The notes under the pieces: model-generated | Databases searched by the model: none | What the model saw: only the letters and a program-made list of their open reading frames with translations | Told to the model about the DNA's origin: nothing | NCBI GenBank assembly: GCA_020636075.1 | Contig: JACJYO010000006.1 | Location: 186,001 to 250,000 of the forward strand | From: Lewinellaceae bacterium | Lineage (GTDB): Bacteria; Bacteroidota; Bacteroidia; Chitinophagales; Saprospiraceae | DNA length: 64,000 nucleotides | Direction: 5' to 3' | Position numbers and translations under genes: made by a program | Shown here: piece by piece, positions 34,382 to 43,974 of the stretch | How positions within the stretch are numbered: position 1 is the stretch's first letter | How the letters are laid out: each line of letters opens with the position of its first letter

Positions 34382-35662
34382 TTATTCCGAAATCCGGCTT
34401 ACCAGCACTTTGTCGATCTTACTCTTATCCATATCCACGATTTCAAAGCGGTAGCCTTCGGCTTCAAAATAGTCACCGGCACGTGGGATTTCACTGAGCT
34501 TATACAAAATATAACCCGCCAGGGTGGCATAGTCGGTATCTTCCTGCTCAAATTCATGCAGTTCAATTGTTTCCCGTAACTCATCAATGGGTATACCGCC
34601 TTCAACGAGCAGACTACCGTCTTCGCGGGTGATAATCGCCGGTGTCTCAATATCATCCAGATCCGGTAAGGCGCCAAAAATATTCTCTGTCAGGTCGTGC
34701 AGCGTTATGATACCTTGGATTGAGCCGTATTCGTCTACGACAATGGCAAAATAGTTGCGCTCTTTCCGGAAGCGTTCAAGGATTTTCAGCGCATTCATCG
34801 TTTCCGGAACATAGAGTGGCGGGGTGATTATATCGCGCAGGTCAAACCCCTGTTTTTTACTGGCGTCAATGTAATCGCGCAGTTTGAGTACGCCCAAAAT
34901 ATTTTCCACATCACCATCACAAACCAGAAATTTGGTATAGCCACTTTCCCGAATAATCCGGTTGGTTTGCTCTGCAGGGGAATTGATGTCCACCCATTCC
35001 AGGTCGTTCCGATGGGTCATGATGGTGTAGGCATCGCGATCTGAAAAGCGAAGAATATTTTGAATAAACTCGCTTTCTTTTTGCTCAAGAACACCTTGCT
35101 GATTGGCCATTTTAACCATCAGTTTGATCTCCTCCTCTGAGATGTTTTGCTCCACATTCGGCTTGATAAACAGCATCCGCATAAACATCTTGGTAGACCA
35201 ACTTAGGAAGGAGGAAATCGGTCCGGTTATGCGAGTAACGAGGTCCATAACCGGGGCAAAAGTTAACGCCAGCGACTCGGCATGCTGAATCGCAATATAT
35301 TTTGGAGCCAGTTCCCCAACGACCAGTGAGAGGTAGGTTATGATAGTGACAACCAGTGAAATAGAGATCTGGTCGGCGTATGGTTCCAGGGAAGGTATTT
35401 GAGCTACCAGGGGGGAAAGTTGTTCCCCAATTTTTACACCACCATAGGCACCCTCAATAATGCTGATCAGGGTAATCCCAATCTGCATAGCCGACAAATA
35501 GTTGTTGATATTATCCAGCAAGCTTACCGCTATGGCGGCGTTGCGGTTTCCCTTGGCTTTTTCACTTTCGAGTTTGGCGCGTTTGGCCGTGATCAGGGCA
35601 ATTTCGCCCAGCACTAAAAAACCGTGCAGGACGATTAGGATAAGAATTATGGTAATTTCCAT
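34382..35662 (-). CDS. Hemolysin C/CNNM-type transporter protein with DUF21, CBS and CorC domains
   Basis: 426 residues. The N-terminal DUF21 domain has three to four membrane helices (ITIILILIVLHGFLVLGEIALI, then YLSAMQIGITLISIIEGAYGG, and TYLSLVVGELAPKYIAI). Paired CBS domains (about 205-335) contain IMTHRNDLEWVD and VVDEYGSIQGIITLHDLTENIFG. A CorC/HlyC C-terminal domain (about 345-426) follows. Relatives are called hemolysins but are better linked to Mg2+/Co2+ efflux; the ion moved here is unknown. It is convergent with the prenyl synthase gene, with a gap of only 39 bp. Confidence 0.9.
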   Translation of the reverse strand: MEITIILILIVLHGFLVLGEIALITAKRAKLESEKAKGNRNAAIAVSLLDNINNYLSAMQIGITLISIIEGAYGGVKIGEQLSPLVAQIPSLEPYADQISISLVVTIITYLSLVVGELAPKYIAIQHAESLALTFAPVMDLVTRITGPISSFLSWSTKMFMRMLFIKPNVEQNISEEEIKLMVKMANQQGVLEQKESEFIQNILRFSDRDAYTIMTHRNDLEWVDINSPAEQTNRIIRESGYTKFLVCDGDVENILGVLKLRDYIDASKKQGFDLRDIITPPLYVPETMNALKILERFRKERNYFAIVVDEYGSIQGIITLHDLTENIFGALPDLDDIETPAIITREDGSLLVEGGIPIDELRETIELHEFEQEDTDYATLAGYILYKLSEIPRAGDYFEAEGYRFEIVDMDKSKIDKVLVSRISE

Positions 35663-35763
35663 ATGTTATTGCCGCAAAAGTATCGTAAAGTGCCGGATTC
35701 TTGCTTGCTTTTTATGCGATTGCCGTTTCCGCTGTTAAAAAATGTTAAAACAGCTAAATAATT

Positions 35764-35794
35764 TTTGTTCAAGTACAATAACTGCATACTTTTG
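35764..35794 (+). promoter_or_regulatory. Bacteroidota housekeeping promoter upstream of the ECF sigma gene
   Basis: A full match to the consensus: TTTG (35764-35767), exactly 19 bp, then TACTTTTG (35787-35794) as TAnnTTTG. Transcription would start near 35801, leaving a leader of about 120 nt before the sigma-factor ATG. Confidence 0.65.
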
Positions 35795-35924
35795 GCAGCA
35801 CGAAACAGTTCATCACTACTTTTTTATTCTTTCCAAATTTTCTTTGCTTATCGGCTAAAACTTGTACACCACTTAAATGCTCTTTTTTATTTAACTGGTA
35901 AAACAGCAAATAAATCTTTTGCTC

Positions 35925-36509
35925 ATGCAAGTTATGCCGATGGTCAACGATCATGAATTGATCGCTCGTTATGTAGATGGTGATGAAAAAGCCTTTGAGG
36001 CACTTCTCCTTCGCTACAAATCCAAAATTTACACCTCTATTTACCTGTTTGTCAAAGATCAGGCACTCGCTGAAGATATCTTCCAGGAAGTCTTTATCAA
36101 GATCATTGACACCCTGCGCAAGGGTAAATACAACCACGAAGGTAAATTCGTCCAATGGGCCATGCGCATAGCCTATAACATGTGTGTGGATTATCACCGC
36201 CGCAACAAACGGCGGTCGCACATCAATCCCACGGAGGATTTTGACATTTTTGAAGTGTTACGACTCAGTGATGACGGCCCTGATACGGACATCATGCGCA
36301 GTGAAATGCACACCCGGATTCGCCGTTTGGTCGACGATCTGCCTGCTGAGCAACGCGAAGTAGTTATTCTACGGCACTATGCCGATATGAGTTTCAAAGA
36401 AATTGCGGCGCTCACCCGCGTCAGTATCAACACCGCTTTGGGCCGAATGCGTTACGCGCTCATTAATATCCGCAAAATGATGGCGGAACGCGACGTGGTG
36501 TTGCAGTAA
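35925..36509 (+). CDS. ECF-type RNA polymerase sigma factor
   Basis: 194 residues. Region 2 (about 10-85) has DHELIARYVDGDEKAFEALLLRY, the LAEDIFQEVFIKI core-binding helix and GKFVQWAMRIAYNMCVDYHRRN for -10 recognition. Region 4 (about 130-185) has LPAEQREVVILRHYADMSFKEIAALTRVSINTALGRMRYAL as the HTH for -35 recognition. No anti-sigma gene is adjacent, unlike FecI-type pairs. Several in-frame ATGs (35925, 35934, 35940) are possible starts. A strong housekeeping promoter upstream suggests steady expression. Target genes unknown. Confidence 0.9.
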   Translation: MQVMPMVNDHELIARYVDGDEKAFEALLLRYKSKIYTSIYLFVKDQALAEDIFQEVFIKIIDTLRKGKYNHEGKFVQWAMRIAYNMCVDYHRRNKRRSHINPTEDFDIFEVLRLSDDGPDTDIMRSEMHTRIRRLVDDLPAEQREVVILRHYADMSFKEIAALTRVSINTALGRMRYALINIRKMMAERDVVLQ

Positions 36510-36540
36510 CACCGTCTGCCGGACGACCTGCAAACAGGCG

Positions 36541-36572
36541 CCTCGTGTAACCCCGGGTTACACGGGGCGTTT
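36541..36572 (+). terminator. Terminator hairpin after the sigma-factor gene
   Basis: GCCTCGTGTAACC pairs with GGTTACACGGGGC around a CCCG-type tip, followed by the T-rich GTTTGGTGTTTTT. It begins about 30 bp after the stop codon and faces the convergent LETM1-like gene. Confidence 0.75.
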
Positions 36573-36589
36573 GGTGTTTTTGGGCTTTC

Positions 36590-37030
36590 TCAAAAATTTC
36601 TGTCGGTTAAATTTTGACCATCGGTCAAATCAGAGTCGCTTTTTGAAGCATCATTTTCTTCTTCCGGCATCGGTTTTTTCTCTTTTTGAAAAACTTTCCG
36701 AAAATGGCTGGGCAGCAAGCTGATCCGTTCGCCCAACCAACGCTCCAGCGTAATTGCGAGTAAGGCATAACCTTCGGTAACACCTGGGGCCGGTACGGCA
36801 ATAATTACGAAAAACGGCAGGAAACGCGGAATGTCGCGGAGCTGCTCCCGTGCTTGTTGCAATTCTTCTTTGGTTGGGCGCTGACTTTTTGAGATCAATA
36901 ACAACCTGCCGGCATGGTGCCGCGCATAGGTTTGCACCATTTGTTTGGTTTCGACGCCTTCCATAAACAGAGCCCATAAGAGCATGCGTGGAAAACGGAT
37001 AATTCGTTTAAACTGGGTGCGGAAATACAT
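36590..37030 (-). CDS. LETM1-like membrane protein
   Basis: 146 residues from ATG 37030. The middle region (RDIPRFLPFFVIIAVPAPGVTEGYALLAITLERW) resembles the LETM1 core, in which a helix with LxPFxxFxxxP is followed by a second hydrophobic stretch and LLPSHF. LETM1 is a mitochondrial ion-exchange and ribosome-binding protein; short bacterial relatives occur in Bacteroidota. The C-terminus is acidic and low-complexity (PEEENDASKSDSDLTDG). The call is from motif memory only. It is followed by polA on the same strand about 120 bp away. Confidence 0.5.
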   Translation of the reverse strand: MYFRTQFKRIIRFPRMLLWALFMEGVETKQMVQTYARHHAGRLLLISKSQRPTKEELQQAREQLRDIPRFLPFFVIIAVPAPGVTEGYALLAITLERWLGERISLLPSHFRKVFQKEKKPMPEEENDASKSDSDLTDGQNLTDRNF

Positions 37031-37152
37031 AGTTGGTATAAAATAAGCAGGAATCGCGCCAGAATGGGCCATCCGGAGCTCGTGATCATAATTTTATAAC
37101 AGGATCAATTTGATTTTCATGTGAAACTGTATGAACAGGGAAAATACATGGA

Positions 37153-40020
37153 TCAATGCGCCTCTAGCCAATTATTTCCTACACCCATTTCAACCAGTAT
37201 CGGAACTTTCAAACTTGGAATTGCCGTTGCCATTTTTTCGTGAATGATGGGTTTTAACGCTTCCAGCTCATCTTTGTGCACATCGAATACCAATTCGTCG
37301 TGCACTTGCAGGATCATACTCGAGCGGAATTTACCTTCCCGCATGGCTTTCCAAATATTGACCATAGCCACTTTGATCATATCCGCGGCAGTGCCCTGAA
37401 TGGGTGTGTTGATGGCCATTCGTTCTGCCATGCTCCGCTGCATGCCGTTGCGACTCACGATATCGCGCAGGGTGCGACGGCGACCGAGCAAGGTTTCAAC
37501 ATAGCCATGTTTCCGGGCAAATTCAACAGTGTTTTCCATGTAATGCTTGAGGCCTTGATATTGCCTGAAGTAGTTCTCAATCAATTCCTTGGCTTCGGGC
37601 CGTTTGATACCCAACTGATTGCTCAGGTTCGTCGCGCCGGCGCCATAAATTATGCTGAAGTTAACCGTTTTGGCAGCTCTGCGTTGGTCAGGCGTTACTT
37701 CCTCCAGCGGTACACCGAATACCCGGGCAGCGGTGGCCTGGTGGATATCCTGATTGAGGCGGAAGGCCTCTAGCATGGCTTCCTCGTTGCTGATATCTGC
37801 GATCAGGCGGAGCTCGATTTGGGAATAGTCGGCCGAGAGTAGCACGTGGTGCTCATCGCGGGGAATGAATGCCTCGCGTACTTTACGGCCTTCCGGCGTC
37901 CGGATGGGAATATTTTGCAAGTTCGGGTTCTGACTGCTCAGGCGACCGGTGGCAGCCAGCGCCTGGTTGAACGAGGAGTGCACGCGTCCGGTACGCGGAT
38001 TGATCAGAGCCGGGAGAGCATCCACATAAGTGCTACGAAGTTTCATAAGTGCCCTGTGCTCCAGGATATCAGCACAAACCGGATAATCAGTGGCCAGCTG
38101 GGTCAGTACGCTTTCATCTGTTGAATACTGCCCGCTTTTCATTTTCCGGCCGGGATATGGGATTTTTAATTTGTCGAATAAAATCTCACCAACCTGCTTG
38201 GGGCTTGCCACGTTGAAGTCATGCCCGGTTTCTTCGAGTATTTTTTTCTCCAGTGCATCGATGCTTATGCTGAGTTTGCCAGAGTATTCTTTTAAAAAAT
38301 CAGGGTCAATGCGTACACCGGCAAATTCCAGATCGGCGAGCACTTTCACCAGCGGTATTTCAACCAGTTCAAACAACTTAAGCAGGTTTTTACCGCCTTC
38401 TTCCAATTTAGGTTCCAGGTATTGTCTGAGTTGCAGGGTAATGTCGGCATCCTCACCGGCATATTCTTTAACCTGCTCGATAGGAACATCGCGCATGGTG
38501 CCCTGTCCAGCGCCCTTTTTACCAATCAGCTCCTCAATTTTCACCGGGGAATAATCGAGATAGGTTTCGGCCAGGTAATTCATATTGTGCCGTAGTTCAG
38601 GCTCCAACAGGTAATGGGCAATCATGGTATCCCAATACGGCCCACGCAGTTCTACCGCATAATTTTTCAGGACAATAGCGTCGTATTTGAGGTTCTGGCC
38701 AATCTTCTCGATTTTTTCATTTTCAAAGACCGGACGAAATTCTTCGACGATCGCCTGGGCTGCTTCCCTATCCTCCGGTATTGGGACATACCAGGCTTCG
38801 TGGGGCTTGTATGCAAAAGAAAAACCAACTAAATCGGCCTGGGTGGGCTCGATGGCGGTAGTTTCAGAGTCGTAACAAATAGCCGATCGGCTCAATAAGA
38901 GTTTGACCAACTCAGCGCGTTGCTCCTCCGTTTCTGCCAAATGGTACCCGTGCGGCGTGTTTTGAATATTTTTGGTAGCATGCAGGTCTCCTGCAGCCTG
39001 CCCAACTGCAGCACTTTCTGCAAATGGTGTACTTTCAGCATCGCCAAAAAGACTGGTTTGCGTGCCGGCATTAGAAGGAGTAGTGCGCTTCTTTTCACCA
39101 TTTTGCTCATGCTCTGTCTCTCCATTAGGCGCTGAAGGATGGCCTGCGAGCGGATGCTGTAAAATCTCTGTAGCCAGGCTCCTGAATTCCAACTCCTTGA
39201 AAATTTCGACGAGTTCTTCCCGGTTAAATGGCTCGATTTCAAAAAATTTCTCATCAAATTGTACCGGAGCATTGATTTCAATGGTAGCCAACCATTTGGA
39301 CAGCGTGGCTTTTTCGCCCTGGGTTTTGACGGTTTCCTGCTGTTTGCCTTTGAGCTGATCGGCATTGGCGAGCAGATTTTCCACGTTGTCGAATTGGTCC
39401 AGGAGTTTGGCTGCTGTTTTTTCTCCAATGCCCGGAAGCCCGGGTATGTTATCCACCGCATCGCCCATCAGGGCCAACATGTCGATCACCTGATCCACGC
39501 GTTTGATGCCCCAGCGTTCGCAAACTTCCTTAGGCCCCCAAATTTCTACATCGTTGCCCTGACGCCCGGGTTTATACAGAAAAATATGGTCGTCGACCAA
39601 TTGGCCAAAATCCTTGTCTGGCGTTACCATGTACACATCATATCCCTGTTTGCCGGCCTGTTTCGCCAGCGTGCCGATCACATCGTCTGCTTCATAATTT
39701 TTAATGATCAGCACAGGAATATTCATCGCCTGCACAATTTTTTCTACCCAGGGAATTGCCAGGGTAATGTCCTCCGGCTGGGCATCTCTGTTGGCCTTGT
39801 ACAGTTCAAATTCTGTGTGCCGGAACGTACCTCCGGGCGGGTCAAAAACGACAGCCAAATGGGTAGGCTTTTCGCGTTTCATCATGTCCCAAAGCGTACG
39901 CATAAACCCCTGGATAGCAGATACATTCCAGCCTTTTGAGTTGATCAGTGGGCGAGAGATGAAGGCATAATGCGCCCGATAGATCAATGCGTGGCCGTCA
40001 AGCAAAAAGAGTTTTTTCAT
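37153..40020 (-). CDS. polA: DNA polymerase I
   Basis: 955 residues. The 5'-3' nuclease domain (about 1-290) has LLDGHALIYRAHYAF, KNYEADDVIGTLA and GLPGIGEKTA. A Ser/Thr/Gln-rich linker of about 70 residues follows. The 3'-5' exonuclease domain keeps the acidic residues in YDSETTAIEPT, IGQNLKYDAIVL and YAGEDADITL, so proofreading is probably active. The polymerase domain has motif A SADYSQIELRLIA, motif B RRAAKTVNFSIIYG and motif C LQVHDELVFDV. It fills gaps in repair and Okazaki fragment maturation. Longer than E. coli Pol I (928), mainly through the linker. GeneMark-style start ATG 40020 is unambiguous. Confidence 0.95.
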   Translation of the reverse strand: MKKLFLLDGHALIYRAHYAFISRPLINSKGWNVSAIQGFMRTLWDMMKREKPTHLAVVFDPPGGTFRHTEFELYKANRDAQPEDITLAIPWVEKIVQAMNIPVLIIKNYEADDVIGTLAKQAGKQGYDVYMVTPDKDFGQLVDDHIFLYKPGRQGNDVEIWGPKEVCERWGIKRVDQVIDMLALMGDAVDNIPGLPGIGEKTAAKLLDQFDNVENLLANADQLKGKQQETVKTQGEKATLSKWLATIEINAPVQFDEKFFEIEPFNREELVEIFKELEFRSLATEILQHPLAGHPSAPNGETEHEQNGEKKRTTPSNAGTQTSLFGDAESTPFAESAAVGQAAGDLHATKNIQNTPHGYHLAETEEQRAELVKLLLSRSAICYDSETTAIEPTQADLVGFSFAYKPHEAWYVPIPEDREAAQAIVEEFRPVFENEKIEKIGQNLKYDAIVLKNYAVELRGPYWDTMIAHYLLEPELRHNMNYLAETYLDYSPVKIEELIGKKGAGQGTMRDVPIEQVKEYAGEDADITLQLRQYLEPKLEEGGKNLLKLFELVEIPLVKVLADLEFAGVRIDPDFLKEYSGKLSISIDALEKKILEETGHDFNVASPKQVGEILFDKLKIPYPGRKMKSGQYSTDESVLTQLATDYPVCADILEHRALMKLRSTYVDALPALINPRTGRVHSSFNQALAATGRLSSQNPNLQNIPIRTPEGRKVREAFIPRDEHHVLLSADYSQIELRLIADISNEEAMLEAFRLNQDIHQATAARVFGVPLEEVTPDQRRAAKTVNFSIIYGAGATNLSNQLGIKRPEAKELIENYFRQYQGLKHYMENTVEFARKHGYVETLLGRRRTLRDIVSRNGMQRSMAERMAINTPIQGTAADMIKVAMVNIWKAMREGKFRSSMILQVHDELVFDVHKDELEALKPIIHEKMATAIPSLKVPILVEMGVGNNWLEAH

Positions 40021-40215
40021 ATTGTGTTGTGGCTGTTTGGTTCATTCGTGAAACGGGCAGCAAGCTTTTTTGGCCCCGTATTTGTGCGTAAAAGTAAAGG
40101 AATGCACCCGATTTGACCTACCTTCGCCGCCTTTTACAAAAAATTGGCTGCTTTAATTCTACACCCCCTAATATTCGCCCAATACCCGCTTTTTTCCATC
40201 AACTGATCCTGACCT

Positions 40216-41661
40216 GTGCAATACTTACAGCTGGCGACTGTACCTGTCGACCAAAACGATGACAACCTGATCCTGCTCGTTGAACCTACAACGCTGGATC
40301 AATTGGATGCCGTGTTGCAACCTACTGAAATGATTTTTTTACGCCAGTCGGTTGCAAAAGGTGTTCGTGCTTTTTTCTTTCCACAGGCTAACAACGCCGT
40401 TTTCGTACGTGTGTTGGAGCCGGCTTCTGATGTAGCGCCTGGTCTTGAAGAGGCCCGACTCGATGCTACGAAGCTGCTTTGTGAACTAAAAAACTACCAT
40501 GTTGAGTCGGCTATTGTGCGGACCTTCTGCCCGGAAGAGCGGGCACTGGCTTTTCTGGAAGGCCTGATGTTGGGCAGCTATCAGTTTGTAAACTACTTTT
40601 CCGACCCTTCCAAAAAATCCAAGCAACTTACTTCCCTTCGTTGGGCCGAAGCGCATGTGCCGCAAACTGCCGTCAATGAGCTGAATTCCCTTGTTCAAGC
40701 GGTGTTTATGACCCGGGATATGGTCAATGAACCGCACTCGCACTTCGACGCGCTAAAGTTGGCAGATGTGGCACTGGAGGCGGGTAAGGTCTTCGGTTTT
40801 TCCGTTGAAGTACTGGGAAAAGAAAAAATTGAAGAACTTAAAATGGGCGGATTGCTGGCTGTAAACCAAGCCAGTACGATACCGCCCCAGTTCTGTATTT
40901 TGGAATGGCGGCCGGAAAGTCCACGCAATAAAAAACCTGTGGTGCTTATTGGCAAAGGCGTTGTGTACGATACCGGCGGCTTGAGTCTGAAGTCGCCCGA
41001 TGGCATGGAAAATATGAAGTGCGATATGGCCGGTGCAGCAGCCGTAATCGGAACACTTTCCGCCATAGCACAATCAAATATGCCAATCCACGTGATCGGT
41101 CTTATCCCGGCTACCGACAACAAAGTGGGCGACCGCGCCCTTTCGCCAGGTGATGTGATCCGCATGTATTCCGGGACTACTGTGGAAGTGGTTAATACCG
41201 ATGCCGAAGGCCGCCTGATCCTGGCCGATGCCATGCACTACGCCAAACAATTTGAACCGGACCTCGTACTTGACCTTGCCACCCTGACAGGGGCTGCGGT
41301 GCGCGCGCTGGGCAGTCAAGCCATTTGTTATATGGGTACCGCCGATGCCAAAGTTAAACGCGCGCTCGAAACCAGCGGCTGGAATACCTACGAACGGCTG
41401 GTAGAACTTCCACTCTGGAAAGAATATGGCGATGAACTCAAAAGTAGCATCGCCGACCTGAAAAATATGGGCAACGGCCCGGCCGGTATGATCACAGCCG
41501 GAAAATTCCTCGAACATTTTGCAGATTATCCCTGGTTGCACCTCGACATCGCCGGGTCTGCGTATCTTCGCGCTGCAAACGGCTACCGCCCGAAAGAGGG
41601 CACCGGCGTCGGCGTACGCCTGCTGTTTGACTTTTTGAAAAAATGGGGCGCTGAGGAGTAG
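40216..41661 (+). CDS. Leucyl aminopeptidase family protein (M17)
   Basis: 481 residues. The M17 signature NTDAEGRLILADAM is present, with the first-metal lysine region VLIGKGVVYDTGGLSLK and the Asp-rich KCDMAGAAAV; GGTP-like and DLATLTGA stretches follow. These hexameric, two-zinc enzymes remove N-terminal residues from peptides in the cytoplasm. The N-terminal regulatory domain (1-160) is weakly conserved, as usual. The start is a GTG at 40216; no upstream ATG is in frame. A -7-like TACCTTCG lies at 40119-40126. The gene is divergent from polA. Confidence 0.9.
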   Translation: MQYLQLATVPVDQNDDNLILLVEPTTLDQLDAVLQPTEMIFLRQSVAKGVRAFFFPQANNAVFVRVLEPASDVAPGLEEARLDATKLLCELKNYHVESAIVRTFCPEERALAFLEGLMLGSYQFVNYFSDPSKKSKQLTSLRWAEAHVPQTAVNELNSLVQAVFMTRDMVNEPHSHFDALKLADVALEAGKVFGFSVEVLGKEKIEELKMGGLLAVNQASTIPPQFCILEWRPESPRNKKPVVLIGKGVVYDTGGLSLKSPDGMENMKCDMAGAAAVIGTLSAIAQSNMPIHVIGLIPATDNKVGDRALSPGDVIRMYSGTTVEVVNTDAEGRLILADAMHYAKQFEPDLVLDLATLTGAAVRALGSQAICYMGTADAKVKRALETSGWNTYERLVELPLWKEYGDELKSSIADLKNMGNGPAGMITAGKFLEHFADYPWLHLDIAGSAYLRAANGYRPKEGTGVGVRLLFDFLKKWGAEE

Positions 41662-41788
41662 TTTACGAGGCAATTGAATTTTGGTTAAAGGCAGTAAAAA
41701 CGGAGGACATGGTCTTCTCCACGACTTTCCTTTGCCCGTTTTCCATTTGCCTGTTTCCCAATTCGCCTTTTCGCAGATTCTAATTTTT

Positions 41789-42886
41789 ATGGAAAACATA
41801 ACCATCGGCATTACCTGTGGCGATATCAATGGTATCGGCCTTGAAATTATCTTGAAAGCCCTGGCGCTTAAAAAAGCCAGCCGGACCTTTAAAACCGTCA
41901 TTTACGGGAGTACCAAGGTGGTGGCATACCACAAAAATATCATTACCCAGGAAACCATCCTTTTCAATTCTGTTCAGACGGCTGAAGAAGCGCAGGCCGA
42001 CCGGATCAATATTATCAATTGCTGGCAAGACAACGTAAACATCACCCTGGGTAAGCCCACGGATGTCGGTGGAAAATGTGCATTCCTTGCACTCGAACGC
42101 GCAGTGGCCGATCTGAAAAGTGGGGTCATTGATGCGCTGGTTACTGCTCCGATCCATAAGAAAGCCATGCAAATGGCCGATTTTCCCTTTGTCGGGCACA
42201 CCGAATATATCACCGATGCCTTTGGCGATAAGGATTCGCTGATGCTTATGGTTTCCGACAACCTTCGCATCGGTGTGGCTACCAATCACCTGCCGATCCG
42301 TGAAGTACCCAAGGCCATTACCACGGAACTTGTACTGCGCAAAATTGAGATCCTTGCCGAAACACTCCGCATCGATTTTAACCAGGGCAAACCAACTATT
42401 GCCGTTTTAGGGCTCAACCCGCATGCGGGCGATGAGGGTGCAATCGGTACGGAAGACGATAAAATTGTGCGCCCTGCGGTGGAAAGGGCCAAGGAAAAAG
42501 GCATCCTGGCATTTGGTCCCTACCCAGCCGACGGTTTTTTTGGCTCCGGCCAGTTTACTAAATTTGACGGTGTGCTGGCGATGTACCACGACCAGGGTTT
42601 AGTGCCGTTCAAAACCCTCTCCTTTGGTGAAGGCACCAATTATACCGCTGGCCTTGCATCGGTACGTACCTCGCCGGATCATGGCACCGCCTACGATATT
42701 GCCGGCAAAGGGGAAGCGGATGAAGCGTCATTTGTCCGCGCGCTGTACCTGGCTGCCGATATTGTACACAATCGGAGCGAATACCTCGAAATGCACGCCA
42801 ATTCGCTGGTTCAACAAAAACGGAAAGCGCTTGAAAGCGAAACCGGCGAAGATGAAGAAGTTGAAGATATTATTCCGGAGGAATAG
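41789..42886 (+). CDS. pdxA: 4-hydroxythreonine-4-phosphate dehydrogenase
   Basis: 365 residues. PdxA hallmarks: ITCGDINGIGLEIILKAL at the N-terminus, APIHKKAM with the substrate-site residues, FVGHTEYI with a metal-binding His, LGLNPHAGDEG with the second His, and YHDQGLVPFK with the third. It oxidises 4-phosphohydroxy-threonine in the DXP-dependent route to pyridoxal phosphate. The usual length is about 330, so about 25 extra C-terminal residues rich in Glu (ETGEDEEVEDIIPEE) are unusual. ATG 41789 fits; the longer frame from 41681 has no family match. Other pdx genes are not in the window. Confidence 0.93.
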   Translation: MENITIGITCGDINGIGLEIILKALALKKASRTFKTVIYGSTKVVAYHKNIITQETILFNSVQTAEEAQADRINIINCWQDNVNITLGKPTDVGGKCAFLALERAVADLKSGVIDALVTAPIHKKAMQMADFPFVGHTEYITDAFGDKDSLMLMVSDNLRIGVATNHLPIREVPKAITTELVLRKIEILAETLRIDFNQGKPTIAVLGLNPHAGDEGAIGTEDDKIVRPAVERAKEKGILAFGPYPADGFFGSGQFTKFDGVLAMYHDQGLVPFKTLSFGEGTNYTAGLASVRTSPDHGTAYDIAGKGEADEASFVRALYLAADIVHNRSEYLEMHANSLVQQKRKALESETGEDEEVEDIIPEE

Positions 42887-42913
42887 GGATGAAACCTGTC
42901 GCAGGTACATCCT

Positions 42914-43008
42914 TTTCAAATTTTTCTTTTCAAATTTCAAATTTCAAATGGCGTTTCAATGTGAACTGCCGGGATTTGAAATTTGAAAAGAAAAATTTGA
43001 AGTTTGAA
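42914..43008. repeat. Family G inverted repeat (AAATTTGAAAAG type)
   Basis: The left arm (CAAATTTTTCTTTTCAAATTTC) and right arm (GAAATTTGAAAAGAAAAATTTG) are inverted copies around a GC-richer core. It fills most of the gap between pdxA and the kinase gene. I see no other copy in the window apart from partial similarity of the AAATTTC core to 47646-47693. Confidence 0.7.
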
Positions 43009-43072
43009 AACTAAACGCCCCCGCAGCTTTCTTAAGCTGATGATCATACCCCAGAAACCCCTCGACTAAGAT

Positions 43073-43861
43073 ATGAATCCAATTTTAGGCATAGACGTCG
43101 GCGGCTCCGGCGTCAAAGGTTCGTTGGTTGATCTGGACCAGGGCGTACTGCTCCAGGATCGTTACCGGATACCAACCCCCAAGCCGGCTACACCGGCAGC
43201 GGTGGCAGATGCTGTCGCGCAAATTGTTGCTTTTTTCAATTACAAAGGCCCCGTGGGTTGTGGCTTTCCAGCCATAGTAAAAAATGGTACGGCACAAACG
43301 GCAGCAAACATCGACAAATCCTGGATCGGGACCAACATCGAAACAGTCTTTGGCAAAGCCTGCGGCAATCCGGTTTTTGCCACCAATGACGCAGATGCTG
43401 CCGGCATGGCTGAAATGCACTTTGGCGCCGGGAAGGATGAGCAAGGCCTCGTTATCCTGATTACCATCGGCACGGGCCTGGGCACAGCCCTGTTTTTTGA
43501 AGGCACCCTGATTCCCAACACAGAATTGGGGCACCTGATCTGGAAAAACAACAAGATTGCAGAAGCGTATTGTTCATCCGGTGCTCGGGAACGGTTGAAA
43601 ATTAGCCGGGAGGAATGGGCCGAGCGGTTTAACAAATACCTGCACCATCTTGAGCTGCTTTTTTCGCCCGACCTGTTTATCCTGGGGGGGGGCGAAAGCA
43701 AATTTTTCGATACGTACAAAGATGCGCTGACCACCCATGCGCGCGTTATGCCCGCTCAACTCCTGAATAATGCCGGGATCATTGGCGCTGCTGTTTATGC
43801 CGAAGAGCATCGGAAATTAGTACGGCAAGGGCTGCACGGCCGCCATGGCGGTCACGGATAG
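43073..43861 (+). CDS. ROK-family kinase, polyphosphate glucokinase type
   Basis: 262 residues. The N-terminal phosphate loop GIDVGGSGVKGSLVD, the catalytic-Asp region VFATNDADAAGMAEM, and ITIGTGLGTALFFEGTLIPNTELGHL are typical of the polyphosphate-dependent glucokinase branch of the ROK family. The family's zinc-type CxCGxxGC motif is absent, as in that branch. The predicted reaction is glucose plus polyphosphate (or ATP) to glucose-6-phosphate. The C-terminal ten residues (RQGLHGRHGGHG) are low-complexity and abut a family D repeat, so the natural end may have been altered. Confidence 0.85.
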   Translation: MNPILGIDVGGSGVKGSLVDLDQGVLLQDRYRIPTPKPATPAAVADAVAQIVAFFNYKGPVGCGFPAIVKNGTAQTAANIDKSWIGTNIETVFGKACGNPVFATNDADAAGMAEMHFGAGKDEQGLVILITIGTGLGTALFFEGTLIPNTELGHLIWKNNKIAEAYCSSGARERLKISREEWAERFNKYLHHLELLFSPDLFILGGGESKFFDTYKDALTTHARVMPAQLLNNAGIIGAAVYAEEHRKLVRQGLHGRHGGHG

Positions 43862-43863
43862 CA

Positions 43864-43973
43864 GAAGGTTACTGGTTAGAAGGTTACTGGTTAGAGGGTT
43901 GTTCACCATCCGAAATGTTGAAACCTTCTAACCAGTAACCCTCTAACCAGAAACCCTCTAACCCTCTAACTTT
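43864..43973. repeat. Family D repeat (tandem and inverted GGTTACTGGTTAGA units)
   Basis: The left half has tandem GGTTACTGGTTAGA units (43866-43898). The right half has the complementary TCTAACCAGTAACC-type units (43926-43973), making a palindromic array with a TTCACCATCCGAAATG tip. It separates the convergent kinase and tatC genes and matches 9611-9712. Confidence 0.85.
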
Positions 43974-43974
43974 T

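Noticed and set aside
37153..40020. Exonuclease-dead DNA polymerase I
   Set aside because: The DxE, NxxxD and YxxxD residues of the proofreading domain are all present, so activity is likely retained.
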